DNA of 64,000 nt. Source: Burkholderia cenocepacia (GTDB lineage: Bacteria > Pseudomonadota > Gammaproteobacteria > Burkholderiales > Burkholderiaceae). Below are positions 35,927 to 46,488 of the stretch, in pieces. The stretch spans positions 806,001 through 870,000 of the forward strand of contig NZ_UAQZ01000001.1 of the NCBI RefSeq assembly GCF_900446215.1, written 5' to 3'. Position numbers and translations under genes: made by a program. The notes beneath the pieces are model-generated. The model saw nothing but the letters and a program-made list of their open reading frames with translations, did not search any database and had not been told where the DNA came from. Position 1 is the stretch's first letter. The number at the start of each line of letters is the position of its first letter.

Positions 35927-36877
35927 ATGTCCACCTCCCTCGACAAGCTCGCCGCCGGCGGCTTCAGCATCGGCATCGAACTGCCGCTCGACAACGACTG
36001 GACCCCGTCCGGCAACGCCAAACGCCGGCATGACGGCCGCCACGCCGGCGTGCCCGACCTCGGCATCCACGCGGAGCTCGCGCAACTGGCCGACACGCTC
36101 GGCTTCCGCGCGCTCTGGGTGCGCGACGTGCCGGTGTACGACCCGTCGTTCGGCGACGCCGCACAGGTGTTCGAAACGTTCTCGTATCTCGGCTACCTCG
36201 CCGGCATCACGCACGACATCCTGCTCGGCACCGCGGCCGTCGTGCTGCCGCTGCGCGAACCGCTGCTGACGCTGAAATCGGCCGCGACGATCCAGGAGCT
36301 GAGCGGCGGGCGCCTGCTGCTCGGCGTCGCGAGCGGCGACCGGCCGGTCGAATATCCGCTGTTCGGCCGCGACTTCGCGTCGCGCGGCGCGAACTTCCGC
36401 GACCAGATCGCGCTGCTGCGCGACGGCGCGCGCGGGCATCTGCCGCCCGGCCTGGAAGTGCTGCCCGCGGCCCGTTCGCCGGTGCCGCTGCTCGTCGCGG
36501 GCCTCGCCCAGCAGACGCCCGCGTGGATCGGCGAGCACATGGACGGCTGCCTCGCGTATCCGGGCACGCCGGCCGACCACCTGCAACGCGCCGCGAACTG
36601 GCGTGCGGTGGCGGGCGACAAGCCGTACGTGAGCTTCATCCATCTCGACCTCGCGGAAGATCCGCACGAACCGCTGCAGCGGCACCGCTTCGGCGCGCGC
36701 GCGGGGCGCATCGCGCTGACGGAGGAACTCGCGGCGATGCGCGATGCGGGCGTGCAGCACATCGGCCTGCATTTTCGCCGCAACCAGCGGCCGCTCGACG
36801 AGACGATGGCCGAGATCGCATCGGACGTGCTGCCTGCGTTCCATCCGAAAACGAATCCACGGACGCTCGCCGCATAA
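35927..36877 (+). CDS. LLM-class flavin-dependent oxidoreductase
   Basis: A 316-residue bacterial-luciferase-like monooxygenase. LGFRALWVRDVPVYDPSFGDAAQVFETFSYLGYLAGIT, LLGTAAVVLPLREPLLTLKSAATIQELSGGRLLLGVASGDRPVEY and the FMN-binding barrel pattern are typical of the TIGR03571-type LLM proteins. It follows the MoaF-like gene by 16 bp. Together with the neighbouring aldo-keto reductase and ene-reductase it suggests conversion of xenobiotic or stress-derived carbonyls. Natural substrate unknown. Confidence 0.85.
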   Translation: MSTSLDKLAAGGFSIGIELPLDNDWTPSGNAKRRHDGRHAGVPDLGIHAELAQLADTLGFRALWVRDVPVYDPSFGDAAQVFETFSYLGYLAGITHDILLGTAAVVLPLREPLLTLKSAATIQELSGGRLLLGVASGDRPVEYPLFGRDFASRGANFRDQIALLRDGARGHLPPGLEVLPAARSPVPLLVAGLAQQTPAWIGEHMDGCLAYPGTPADHLQRAANWRAVAGDKPYVSFIHLDLAEDPHEPLQRHRFGARAGRIALTEELAAMRDAGVQHIGLHFRRNQRPLDETMAEIASDVLPAFHPKTNPRTLAA

Positions 36878-36914
36878 GACCGGCGAGCACCTTCAGATAG
36901 GCGAATGGCCGATC

Positions 36915-36939
36915 AATATTTGATTTCAAATCAAATATT
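36915..36939. promoter_or_regulatory. 25-bp perfect palindrome upstream of dkgB
   Basis: AATATTTGATTT-C-AAATCAAATATT is perfectly symmetric around C36927. It lies 90 bp before the dkgB start in a short AT-rich patch. Its centre recurs in the LysR/MFS divergent promoter at 34260. Confidence 0.7.
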
Positions 36940-37028
36940 TTTGACCTCTAAAGGCGTTTATTTCATCAGTCTCAAGCGCCAGAATGACTTCCATACCGCA
37001 ATCGTTCCAACTCTTTCAGGAGCACATG

Positions 37029-37835
37029 ATGAGCAAGATTCCCGCATTCGGCCTCGGTACCTTCCGCCTGCAAGGCCAGGTCGTCATCGACTCGGTCCGC
37101 AACGGCCTCGACGTCGGCTACCGCGCGATCGACACCGCGCAGATCTACGGCAACGAAGCCGAAGTCGGCGAAGCGATCGCCGCATCGGGCGTACGCCGCG
37201 AAGACCTGTTCCTCACGACGAAGATCTGGGTCGACAACTACGCGCCGGAGAAACTGGCGGCCAGCCTCGAGGACAGCCTGCGCAAGCTGCGCACCGACGT
37301 CGTCGACCTGACGCTGATCCACTGGCCGGCCCCGGGCAACGGCGTGTCGATCGACGCGTTCATGACCGCGCTGGCGGACGCGAAGGCGAAGGGTCTCACG
37401 CGCCAGATCGGCATCTCGAACTTCAACATCGCACTGACGAAGGAAGCGATCGCGGCCGTCGGCAAGGATGCGATCGCGACGAACCAGATCGAACTGAGCC
37501 CGTACCTGCAGAACCGCAAGCTGGTCGAGTTCCTGAACGCCGAAGGCATTCACGTGACGTCGTACATGACGCTCGCGTACGGCAAGGTGCTCGGCGACCC
37601 GGTGATCGGCGCGATCGCGCAGCGTCACGACGCAACGCCGGCGCAAGTCGCGCTCGCGTGGGCGCTGCAACTCGGCTACTCGGTGATTCCGTCGTCGACC
37701 AAGCGCGAGAACCTCGCCAGCAACCTGCTCGCGCAGACGCTGCGCCTGACCGACGAAGACATGGCGCAGATCGCCGCGCTCGAACGCAACGGCCGCGAAG
37801 TCGACCCGGCCGGCCTCGCGCCGAAGTGGGACTGA
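37029..37835 (+). CDS. dkgB: Aldo-keto reductase DkgB-like (2,5-diketo-D-gluconate/methylglyoxal reductase)
   Basis: A 268-residue AKR aligned from memory along its whole length with E. coli DkgB ([35 protein letters not shown]). The catalytic tetrad is Asp35, Tyr40, Lys65 and His98 in [15 protein letters not shown] and LIHWP. ATG 37029 is chosen over the adjacent ATG 37026 because AGGAG is better spaced. The enzyme reduces 2-keto aldehydes such as methylglyoxal with NADPH. An IS110 element lies 17 bp after the stop codon and separates it from the ene-reductase gene. Confidence 0.92.
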   Translation: MSKIPAFGLGTFRLQGQVVIDSVRNGLDVGYRAIDTAQIYGNEAEVGEAIAASGVRREDLFLTTKIWVDNYAPEKLAASLEDSLRKLRTDVVDLTLIHWPAPGNGVSIDAFMTALADAKAKGLTRQIGISNFNIALTKEAIAAVGKDAIATNQIELSPYLQNRKLVEFLNAEGIHVTSYMTLAYGKVLGDPVIGAIAQRHDATPAQVALAWALQLGYSVIPSSTKRENLASNLLAQTLRLTDEDMAQIAALERNGREVDPAGLAPKWD

Positions 37836-37851
37836 GTAACCGTCTTCCGAG

Positions 37852-39010
<1,159 letters not shown>

Positions 39011-39084
39011 TACAAGCGCGCCGCGCCTTCATCCGATATGACCCGTCCGCGGCCCGCAGGCCGCGGCACCGACAGGACACCATC

Positions 39085-40200
39085 ATGACCCAGGACCCGC
39101 TGTTCCAACCGCTGCAATTCGGTACGCTGACGCTGCCGAACCGCATCGTGATGCCGCCGATGACGCGCTCGCGCGCCAGCCAGCCCGGCGACGAAGCCAA
39201 CGAACTGATGGCCGCGTACTACGCGCAGCGCGCGAGTGCGGGCCTGATCGTCAGCGAAGGCACCTACATCGCGCCGCTCGGCAAGGGCTACGCATGGACG
39301 CCCGGCATTCACACGCCGTCGCAGGTCGCCGGCTGGCGCAAGGTGACGGACGCCGTGCATGCCGCGCACGGCCGCATCTTCGCGCAGCTGTGGCACGTCG
39401 GCCGGCTGAGCCATACGAGCCTGCTCGGCGGCCAGCAACCGGTATCGTCGTCGCCGCTCCAGGCGAAGGGCGTGAACGTGTTCGTCGCCGGTGAAGACGG
39501 CAGCACGCCGGGCTTCGTGCCGGCGTCCGAGCCGCGCGCACTGTCGATCGACGAGATCCGCGAGATCGTCGACCAGTACCGCGCCGCCGCCCGCCATGCG
39601 ATCGAAGCGGGCTTCGACGGCGTCGAGCTGCACGGCGCGAACGGCTACCTCGTGAACCAGTTCATCGACTCGAACGCGAACACGCGTACCGATGCGTACG
39701 GCGGCTCGCTGGAAAACCGGCTGCGGTTCCTGCGCGAAGTCACGCAGGCGCTGATCGACGGCACCGGCGACGCGTCGCGCGTCGGCATCCGCCTCGCGCC
39801 GTTGACCACGCTGAACGGCTGCGTCGATGACGATCCGGAAACCACCTATCTCGCCGCCGCGAAGCTGCTCGGCGAACTCGGCGTCGGCTACCTGCACATC
39901 GCGGAAGCCGACTGGGACGACGCGCCGCTGATGCCGGTCGCCTTCAAGCAGCAACTGCGCGCCGCGTTCCCGGGTGTGCTGATCTATGCCGGCGCGTACA
40001 CCGCCGAGCGCGCCCGCGAAGCGATCGCCGCCGGCTGGGCCGACCTCGTCGCCTTCGGCCGCCCGTTCGTCGCGAACCCCGACCTGCCCGAGCGGCTGCG
40101 CACCGGCGCCGCGCTCGCGCCGCACGATCGCAACACGCTGTTCGGCGGGGGCGCCCGAGGCCTGACCGACTATCCGACGCTCGCGCAAGCCGCGGCGTAA
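39085..40200 (+). CDS. Old yellow enzyme-type alkene reductase (NemA-like)
   Basis: A 371-residue FMN-dependent ene-reductase. LFQPLQFGTLTLPNRIVMPPMTRSRA, AQLWHVGRLSH, and GVELHGANGYLVNQFIDSNANTRTDAYGGSLENR with the His-x-x-Asn substrate pair are typical OYE motifs; RPFVANPDLPERLRTG closes the FMN site. It reduces activated C=C bonds such as N-ethylmaleimide, nitro-esters and enones. It is probably part of the electrophile-defence set with dkgB and the LLM enzyme, now separated from them by the IS element. A GACAGGA leader precedes the ATG. Confidence 0.92.
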   Translation: MTQDPLFQPLQFGTLTLPNRIVMPPMTRSRASQPGDEANELMAAYYAQRASAGLIVSEGTYIAPLGKGYAWTPGIHTPSQVAGWRKVTDAVHAAHGRIFAQLWHVGRLSHTSLLGGQQPVSSSPLQAKGVNVFVAGEDGSTPGFVPASEPRALSIDEIREIVDQYRAAARHAIEAGFDGVELHGANGYLVNQFIDSNANTRTDAYGGSLENRLRFLREVTQALIDGTGDASRVGIRLAPLTTLNGCVDDDPETTYLAAAKLLGELGVGYLHIAEADWDDAPLMPVAFKQQLRAAFPGVLIYAGAYTAERAREAIAAGWADLVAFGRPFVANPDLPERLRTGAALAPHDRNTLFGGGARGLTDYPTLAQAAA

Positions 40201-40219
40201 CACGCTACAGGAATCTGAA

Positions 40220-41182
40220 ATGAAAACAACGCTCGCCCGGCTCGCGCTCGCCGCGATCCTGCCGTTCGCGGCCGCGCAAGCGGCCCACGCCGCCCCGTCC
40301 GCTCCGGCGGCCGACTGGTATCCGTCCGTCTATGGCGCGAACGACGAAATCGGCGCGGCCAACCTGCTGACGCCCGACGTCGTCAAGCAGGCGGTCGGCC
40401 TCGTGAAGGTCGGCAAGGCCTATCCGTTGGCCGTGCCGGTGGACAAGAACCTGCCGGCGTTCCGTCACCGCAGCTTCCGGCTATACAACGTGCAGGTCGG
40501 CCAGCAGGCCGGCAAGAGCCTCGGTCCGAACAAGTTCACGTTCAACGACGAACTCGTCAACGCATGGACCGGCGTCGGCACGCAGCTCAACGGCATCGGC
40601 CACATCGGCATCGACAACGTGTACTACAACGGCAACCGCGCGGCCGATTTCGTGACCGTCGACGGCGTGAAGAAGCTCGGCGTCGAGAAGGTGCCGCCGA
40701 TCGTCACGCGCGGCGTCGTGCTCGACATGACCGCCTACTACGGCAAGCCGATCGTGCCGGGCGGCACCGAATTCACGGTCGCCGACATCCAGGCCGTGCT
40801 GAAGAAGCAGGGGCTGACGCTGCGCAAGGGCGACGTCGTGCTGTTCAACACCGGCTGGCTGGAGTTGGTCGGCAAGGACGACAAGCAGTTCCTCGAGGTC
40901 GAGCCCGGCATCGGCATGGAAGCCGCGAAATGGCTGGCCGACCAGGGGATCGTCGCGTTCGGCGGCGACACGTGGGCGTCGGAGGTCTATCCGAATCCGC
41001 ACACGCGGGACGAATTCCCGATCAACCAGTACATGCTCGCGAAGCGCGGCATCTACAACCTGGAACTGATCGACAGCCGCGCGCTGGTGCGCGACAAGGC
41101 GTGGGAATTCCTGTTCGTGCTCGGCCAGCCGCTGTACGTCGGCTCCACGCAGGTCAACATCAATCCGGTCGCGATCCGCTGA
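40220..41182 (+). CDS. Exported cyclase-family (kynurenine formamidase-like) protein
   Basis: A 320-residue protein with signal peptide MKTTLARLALAAILPFAAAQ then AAHAAP (cleavage near residue 24). NDEIGAANLLTPDVVKQAVGLVKVGKAYPLAVPVD and GDVVLFNTGWLELV place it in the cyclase family. The usual metal motif His-x-Gly-Thr-His-x-Asp-x-x-x-His is altered to GTQLNGIGHIG, so His and Asp are replaced by Gln and Asn. Metal binding or catalysis may therefore differ. It follows the ene-reductase by 19 bp, likely in one transcript. Confidence 0.8.
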   Translation: MKTTLARLALAAILPFAAAQAAHAAPSAPAADWYPSVYGANDEIGAANLLTPDVVKQAVGLVKVGKAYPLAVPVDKNLPAFRHRSFRLYNVQVGQQAGKSLGPNKFTFNDELVNAWTGVGTQLNGIGHIGIDNVYYNGNRAADFVTVDGVKKLGVEKVPPIVTRGVVLDMTAYYGKPIVPGGTEFTVADIQAVLKKQGLTLRKGDVVLFNTGWLELVGKDDKQFLEVEPGIGMEAAKWLADQGIVAFGGDTWASEVYPNPHTRDEFPINQYMLAKRGIYNLELIDSRALVRDKAWEFLFVLGQPLYVGSTQVNINPVAIR

Positions 41183-41318
41183 TCGCGTGCGCCCTGCGGC
41201 AATCGCGGCGACTATCGCCGCGATTGTCATTTCCGTATTGCAGCCTGTGCGATGGGCGTCTAATGTTGACGGGATCGACGCCGTACGACCGTCACCCGAC
41301 TTGAAAGGACGCCCCCTC

Positions 41319-41837
41319 ATGCCAAGCCGCTCCCTGACACGCGACATGCTGCTGGCCCTTGTGGCCAGTCTTTCCCTGTCGGCTTTCACCGCGCCCGCAC
41401 ACGCCGACGAGGCCGCCGGCCTCGCGCCGCCAGCACCGGCCACGCCGGTGCTGACGACCACCGCGACCGGCGTGCAGATCTATGCGTGCGAATACGATGC
41501 CGACCACCGGCTCGCGTGGGCCTTCAAGCGCCCGGAGGCGATGCTGTTCGATGAAAGCGGCACGCTCGTCGTGCGGCACGGCGCGGGGCCGTCGTGGGAA
41601 GCGCTCGACGGCAGCCGCATTACCGGCAAGAAGCTCGCGGAAATGCCGAGCGCAAGCGCGGCCAGCGTTCCGCAGCTGCTGCTCGCGGCGGCGCCGGCCG
41701 CAACCGGCACGCTCGCCGGCGTGCGCTTCGTGCAGCGGCTCGACACGGCGGGCGGCACGCCGCCGGCCGCGACGTGCACAACCGAGCATGCGGTCGGCCG
41801 CTTCCCGTACTTCGCGCGCTACGTGTTCCTGAAGTGA
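41319..41837 (+). CDS. Exported DUF3455-like protein
   Basis: A 172-residue protein with a signal peptide (MPSRSLTRDMLLALVASLSL, cleavage after AHA). TGVQIYACEYDADHRLAWAFKRPEAMLFD, GAGPSWEALDGSRITGKKLAEM and CTTEHAVGRFPYFARYVFLK follow the DUF3455 pattern of secreted proteins of unknown function. AAGGA is 11 nt before ATG 41319, slightly far. The 120 bp after it hold no recognisable feature. Confidence 0.75.
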   Translation: MPSRSLTRDMLLALVASLSLSAFTAPAHADEAAGLAPPAPATPVLTTTATGVQIYACEYDADHRLAWAFKRPEAMLFDESGTLVVRHGAGPSWEALDGSRITGKKLAEMPSASAASVPQLLLAAAPAATGTLAGVRFVQRLDTAGGTPPAATCTTEHAVGRFPYFARYVFLK

Positions 41838-41959
41838 CACGCACGGCGTCGCAAGCGACGGGCATCATCCCGTCGCCTTTCGCCATGTCCCAATTCAATC
41901 AGTGATCCTATATTCGATGCGGGGAAGCGTGAAATCGCCGACACCTTCGTTCCATCTGG

Positions 41960-42625
41960 TCAGCGTGTCCGCATCGACAATTCGACGTCGCCGCCGAACG
42001 GCACCGACAGATAGCCGTTTTCCGGTGCGCGCACGTAAGCAAGGTAGTCGGGGCTGTATTCCGCGTTGTCGGCCACGACGAACGCTCCCGCCCTGAGCCG
42101 CGGCTCGACCAGCGCGAGAATCTCCGGATACAGCGCCTTCGCTCCGTCGAGCAGCAGCAGATCGACCGCATCCGGCAGATCGTAAGCCAGCGTACGCAGC
42201 GCATCGCCTTCGCGAATCTCCACGAGATCAGCCAATCCTGCCGCCGTCAGGTTCGCCTGTGCGCGCACGACCTTCGACGGTTCAAACTCGCTCGTAATCA
42301 GCCGCCCGCCGCCGTTGTCGCGCAGCGCGGCCGCGAGATGCAGCGTCGAAATGCCGAACGACGTACCGAATTCGACGATTGCCGTCGCGCCGCCGCTGCG
42401 CGCGAGCATGTACAGCAGCATGCCCGTCTCGCGTGACACGGGAAGCGGGTAGTCCTTCAGGCGCGCATACAGATCGGCGTAGTCCGTCTTGCTGCGCATC
42501 AGCCGCGCTTGCTCGTCGCGCGACACGTTGGCGAAGGCCGGGCTCGTCGCGGGCGACGACGCGTCGGCTTCGTCGAACAGGCGCGCCAGCAGCGAAGCCA
42601 GCGGGTCGAGCATCAGGGTGGTCAT
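41960..42625 (-). CDS. Class I SAM-dependent O-methyltransferase-like protein
   Basis: A 221-residue methyltransferase. IVEFGTSFGISTLHLAAAL near residues 83-101 is the SAM-binding motif I, ITSEFEPSKVVRAQANLTAAGL motif II, and DLLLLDGAKALYPEILALVEPRLRAGAFVVADN the metal-site region typical of catechol O-methyltransferase-like proteins. GGAG lies 8 nt before ATG 42625. It is divergent from a TetR gene, its probable regulator. Acceptor unknown. Confidence 0.85.
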   Translation of the reverse strand: MTTLMLDPLASLLARLFDEADASSPATSPAFANVSRDEQARLMRSKTDYADLYARLKDYPLPVSRETGMLLYMLARSGGATAIVEFGTSFGISTLHLAAALRDNGGGRLITSEFEPSKVVRAQANLTAAGLADLVEIREGDALRTLAYDLPDAVDLLLLDGAKALYPEILALVEPRLRAGAFVVADNAEYSPDYLAYVRAPENGYLSVPFGGDVELSMRTR

Positions 42626-42718
42626 GCGATATCTCCGGTAGCGGTTGAGTGCGTCGTTGCACCCGACTAGAATATGACGAACTATTCAGGTTTTACTATT
42701 CGCATTGGCAAACCGCTC

Positions 42719-43351
42719 ATGACCGCCCGCCGAAACGCCCCGATCGCCACGCGCAAGCAGCCTCGGCAGGCGCGCTCGACCCGTCTCGTCGAGGACGTCC
42801 TGCAGGCGGCTATTCAGGTTTTGGCGAGTGAAGGTGCGCAGCGCTTCACGATGGCGCGCGTGGCCGAGCGGGCCGGCGTGAGCGTCGGCTCGCTGTACCA
42901 GTACTTCCCGAACAAGGCGTCCGTGCTGTTCCGGCTCCAGCACGACGAGTGGCGGCAGACGTACGACATGCTGTGCGGGATACTGCAAGACACGCGAAAG
43001 ACGCCCCCGGAGCGGCTGCGCACCGCCGTCCACGCGTTCATCCGTTCGGAATGCGACGAGGCGCCGATGCGCATCGCCCTCGACGATGCCGCCCCGCTCT
43101 ATCGCGACGCTCCCGAGGCGCGGGAAGTGAAGGTCGAGGGCAACCGGGCGTTCAGCGCGTTCATGCGCGAAGCGCTGCCCGACGCGCCTGACGCGACGCA
43201 TGCGCTCGCGTGCGAGCTGATCCTGACGACGCTCACCACGGGCGGCAAGGCGTTCTCCGAAACGGCGCGCACGCCGGCGGAAATCGATGCCTATTCGGCC
43301 GCGATGGCCGACATGTTCTGTGCGTATCTCGCGCATCTCGCGCACGATTGA
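42719..43351 (+). CDS. TetR-family transcriptional regulator
   Basis: A protein of about 210 residues, starting MTARRNAPIATRKQPRQARS. The helix-turn-helix is VLASEGAQRFTMARVAERAGVSVGSLYQYFPNKASVLFRL. The ligand domain ends in MADMFCAYLAHLAHD. An in-frame ATG at 42674 would lengthen it by 15 residues, but that stretch coincides with the repeated ACTATTC motif in the promoter (42681-42687 and 42695-42701), so the later start is preferred. It is divergent from the methyltransferase. Confidence 0.86.
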   Translation: MTARRNAPIATRKQPRQARSTRLVEDVLQAAIQVLASEGAQRFTMARVAERAGVSVGSLYQYFPNKASVLFRLQHDEWRQTYDMLCGILQDTRKTPPERLRTAVHAFIRSECDEAPMRIALDDAAPLYRDAPEAREVKVEGNRAFSAFMREALPDAPDATHALACELILTTLTTGGKAFSETARTPAEIDAYSAAMADMFCAYLAHLAHD

Positions 43352-43881
43352 GGCCCGTGCCGACACGGAAACCGCGCACGCGCGCCGGCTGCATCGTCCG
43401 GATGCAGGTTGCGCACGGCGATGAACCCCGTCACCCGCCCCGGTTCGCACCGGCTTCCCGGTTCATCCTGAAAGCAGTTCGTAAAATCCAATGCCTCGCC
43501 CGCAGGCGCCCCACCCGTCGACCCTGCATTCAAATAGTCGCCTTAACGGATTCGAACTAGGCGTATACACGCGGGTCGACACGACGGAGCCCCGTTGCAC
43601 GCCGATATAAGCGCTGCGACATGCGCTGCATGCTCTTCGCCCGATGGGACGTGATGGGCGGCTCGCCTAACCTTCGCTACGGCAAAGCACACGTGACGGG
43701 GTCGCCCACACCACGCGTCGTCCGACGCGACACCCTCGCGATCGTCTCGATTCGCACGTAACGACACGCATCACGCGTCATGCGTCCCCACGACGTTGCC
43801 GAACAATCCCAACTAGATACGAGACACCCTGACGACGGTTCGCTACGGGCCGTTTCAGCATGCTGATAAAGGAGCAAGCTC
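43352..43881. other. Long non-coding leader before the purine permease
   Basis: About 530 bp with no credible gene on either strand. It contains CAGCATGCTG (43856-43865), a near-palindrome around CGCATCACGCGTCATGCG (43768-43785), and a GGAG ribosome site before ATG 43882. The length suggests regulation of the permease at RNA or promoter level, but I do not recognise a known riboswitch. Confidence 0.5.
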
Positions 43882-45270
43882 ATGAGTGATACCCCGGTGC
43901 AGCCGACGGTCGGCGTCGGCGCGGAAGAAACTGACTTTGGCACCAAGGGAGTCATCGACCGCTACTTCGGCATTGCGTCGCGCGGCAGCACGCAGCGCCG
44001 CGAGATCATTGCCGGCGTGACCACCTTCCTCGCGATGGTCTATTCCGTGTTCGTCGTGCCCGGCATGTTCGGCAAGGCCGGCTTCGACACGAGCGCCGTG
44101 TTCGTCGCGGTGTGTCTCACCACCGCGTTCGGCTCGCTGCTGATGGGCCTGTGGGCAAAGCTGCCGATCGCGATCGGCTGCGCGATCTCGTTGACCGCGT
44201 TCACCGCGTTCGGCCTCGTGCTCGGCAAGGGGCTGCCTCCGACGGTCGCGCTCGGCGCCGTGTTCCTGATGGGCCTCGTGTTCACCGGCATCTCGATCAC
44301 CGGCGTGCGTTCGTGGATCCTGCGCAACCTGCCCGCGGGCGTCGCGCACGGCACCGGGATCGGCATCGGCCTGTTCCTGCTGCTGATCGCGTCGAACGAC
44401 GTCGGCCTCGTGATCAAGAACCCGGGCGCCGGCCTGCCGGTCTCGCTCGGCCAGATCACCGCGTTCCCGGTCATCATGTCGGTCATCGGCCTCGCCGCGA
44501 TCTTCGGCCTCGAAAAACGTCGCGTGCCGGGCGGCATCCTGCTCGTCGTGATCGCGATCTCGGTGTTCGGCCTGATCTTCGATCCGGGCGTGAAATACCG
44601 CGGCATCTTCGCGCTGCCGTCGCTGAGCGCGCCGGGCCACGCATCGCTGATCGGCGCGATGGACATCAAGGGCGCGCTGTCGATGGCCGTGCTGCCGAGC
44701 GTGCTCGCGCTGGTGATGACCGCCGTGTTCGACGCGACCGGCACGATCCGCGCGGTCGCGGGCCAAGCCGGCCAGCTCGACGAGAACGGCCGCATCATCA
44801 ACGGCGGCCGTGCGCTGACCGCCGATTCGATCAGCTCGATCTTCTCCGGTTTCCTCGGCGGCGCGCCGGCGGCGGCCTACATCGAGTCGAGCGTCGGCGT
44901 GGCCGCCGGCGCGAAGACGGGCCTCGCGGCGGCCGTGGTCGGCCTGCTGTTCCTCGTCGTGATGTTCTTCTCGCCGCTCGCGGGCCTCGTGCCGTCGTAC
45001 GCCACCGCACCGGCGCTGATGTACGTCGGCCTGCTGATGCTCGGCAGCGTGAGCAAGCTGCACATGGACGACATGGTCGACGCGATGTCGGGCCTCGTGT
45101 GCGCGGTGTTCATCGTGCTGACCGCGAACATCGTGACGGGCATCATGCTCGGCTTCTCGACGCTCGTGATCGGCCGCCTCGCCAGCGGCGAATTCCGCAA
45201 GCTCAACGTCGGCACCGTGCTCATCGCGGCCGTGCTCGTCACGTTCTATCTCGGCGGCTGGGCCATCTGA
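43882..45270 (+). CDS. NCS2-family purine permease (AzgA/GhxP-like)
   Basis: A 462-residue inner-membrane carrier. [47 protein letters not shown]-like [38 protein letters not shown] and [33 protein letters not shown] are the hallmarks of the AzgA branch, which imports adenine, guanine or hypoxanthine by proton symport. About twelve to fourteen hydrophobic segments are visible. It is monocistronic, with a long leader upstream and a clear terminator at 45360. Confidence 0.9.
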   Translation: MSDTPVQPTVGVGAEETDFGTKGVIDRYFGIASRGSTQRREIIAGVTTFLAMVYSVFVVPGMFGKAGFDTSAVFVAVCLTTAFGSLLMGLWAKLPIAIGCAISLTAFTAFGLVLGKGLPPTVALGAVFLMGLVFTGISITGVRSWILRNLPAGVAHGTGIGIGLFLLLIASNDVGLVIKNPGAGLPVSLGQITAFPVIMSVIGLAAIFGLEKRRVPGGILLVVIAISVFGLIFDPGVKYRGIFALPSLSAPGHASLIGAMDIKGALSMAVLPSVLALVMTAVFDATGTIRAVAGQAGQLDENGRIINGGRALTADSISSIFSGFLGGAPAAAYIESSVGVAAGAKTGLAAAVVGLLFLVVMFFSPLAGLVPSYATAPALMYVGLLMLGSVSKLHMDDMVDAMSGLVCAVFIVLTANIVTGIMLGFSTLVIGRLASGEFRKLNVGTVLIAAVLVTFYLGGWAI

Positions 45271-45359
45271 GCCCGGGACATGCGCGACGTCGCCTGCAGA
45301 AGGGCGGCGCGCATCGGGACGACATCGTCTCCTCCACCATCGTCGTTGATGGTCTCCAG

Positions 45360-45390
45360 GCCTGGGAACGCGAGTTTCCAGGCTTTTTTT
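45360..45390 (+). terminator. Rho-independent terminator after the purine permease
   Basis: GCCTGGGAA-CGCGAG-TTTCCAGGC forms a 9-bp stem (one G-T pair) followed by seven T residues. Confidence 0.85.
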
Positions 45391-45483
45391 GTCCGTGCGG
45401 CGCAGCGTGACGCGCTCCGTGAAAACGGCGCGACGCCCGTTCGCGCCCGGTGCTACGATCGCGTTTTGCCTTCAGGAGTCGCG

Positions 45484-46077
45484 ATGAACACCCTCGGCAT
45501 CGTCTCCGAATCGAGCACCCGGGCCTCGGCGCGCAAGCCGCCGTTCATTCCGTCGTTCGGCTTCCACGAAGTGCACGAATCGCAGCCGATCGGCGCGCCG
45601 CCCGCGCGCATCATCGACGTCGTCGCGTCGCTCGACATGCGCGCCGATCCCGTCATCGACACGCTGCTGACGGTGCGCGAATTCCCGGCGGCCATCGCCG
45701 GCGCGCTGCGCAACGTACCGGCCGGCCCCGACCGCGCGCGCTTCGGCTTCGACGCCTTCACGCCGCTTCATCGCGACGACACGTCGCTGTCGCTCGGCTT
45801 GATCGGGCGCTTCTGGCGCCCGGCGCCCGACGTGCGCACCATCGCCGATGCCGACGCCTTCGTCCGGCACGACGACCCGCGCGACGCCAAGCTGGTGCTC
45901 CGGTTCGAGGTGGTCGGGCTCGCCTCGGGCGCGCACATCCTGCGCACCGAAACCTTCGTCCATTGCCCGAGCGCACGCACGCGCTGCCTGTTCACGCCGT
46001 ACTGGCTCGCGATCCGGCTGGGAAGCGGCTGGATCCGGCGTCGTACGCTGGCGGCGGTCGAGCTCGCGCTGGCCTGA
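45484..46077 (+). CDS. Unrecognised 197-residue protein
   Basis: I do not recognise the family. The protein is soluble, 197 residues, with CAGGAG well placed before ATG 45484. IDVVASLDMRADPVIDTLLTVREFP, SLGLIGRFWRPAPDVRTIADADAF and the ending FTPYWLAIRLGSGWIRRRTLAAVE suggest an SRPBCC or DUF2867-like helix-grip fold, where a terminal Trp-Arg-rich helix covers the cavity. It stands alone between the permease terminator and a convergent membrane-protein pair. The function cannot be inferred. Confidence 0.75.
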   Translation: MNTLGIVSESSTRASARKPPFIPSFGFHEVHESQPIGAPPARIIDVVASLDMRADPVIDTLLTVREFPAAIAGALRNVPAGPDRARFGFDAFTPLHRDDTSLSLGLIGRFWRPAPDVRTIADADAFVRHDDPRDAKLVLRFEVVGLASGAHILRTETFVHCPSARTRCLFTPYWLAIRLGSGWIRRRTLAAVELALA

Positions 46078-46086
46078 TTCGCCGCG

Positions 46087-46488
46087 TCAGAACGGCTTGA
46101 TCACGGCCAGCCCGACGACGAGCGCCATCGCGACGAGCGCCACGCCCGCCGTCTGCCCGAGCCACGGCGCCGGCACGACGACGAGATCGTCGCGCGCCAT
46201 GCGCCGCAGCGTGCCGGCCAGGATTCCGTGCAGCACCGACAGCGCGACGACGATCGCGAGCTTCACCAACAGCCATGCGGTGCCGAACCAGTGACCGCTC
46301 AGCGCGAGCGCGATGCCGGCGATCCACACGATCGCGAGCGCGGGCGCCGTCACCGTGCGATCCCAGCGCCGCACCGCGCGATGCACGGCGAGGTTCGCGA
46401 TCCGGACCGCGACCGACGACAACAGCAGCCCGCCGACGAACGTGACGACGGCGGCCAGATGCACGGCCTTCAGCACCAGGTAGATCAT
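46087..46488 (-). CDS. Small CopD/DUF2269-like membrane protein
   Basis: A 133-residue membrane protein with four hydrophobic segments, beginning MIYLVLKAVHLAAVVTFVGGLLLSS. The conserved His in the first helix (KAVHLAAV) and WFGTAWLLVKLAIVVALSVLHGILAG recall CopD/DUF2269 and haem-membrane proteins. Its start overlaps the stop of the upstream DUF3817-like gene by four bases, so they are coupled and probably form one membrane complex. Confidence 0.72.
   Translation of the reverse strand: MIYLVLKAVHLAAVVTFVGGLLLSSVAVRIANLAVHRAVRRWDRTVTAPALAIVWIAGIALALSGHWFGTAWLLVKLAIVVALSVLHGILAGTLRRMARDDLVVVPAPWLGQTAGVALVAMALVVGLAVIKPF

Noticed and set aside
43352-43881. Known purine riboswitch before the purine permease
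   Set aside because: I could not find the conserved three-way junction core of the purine class in the leader.
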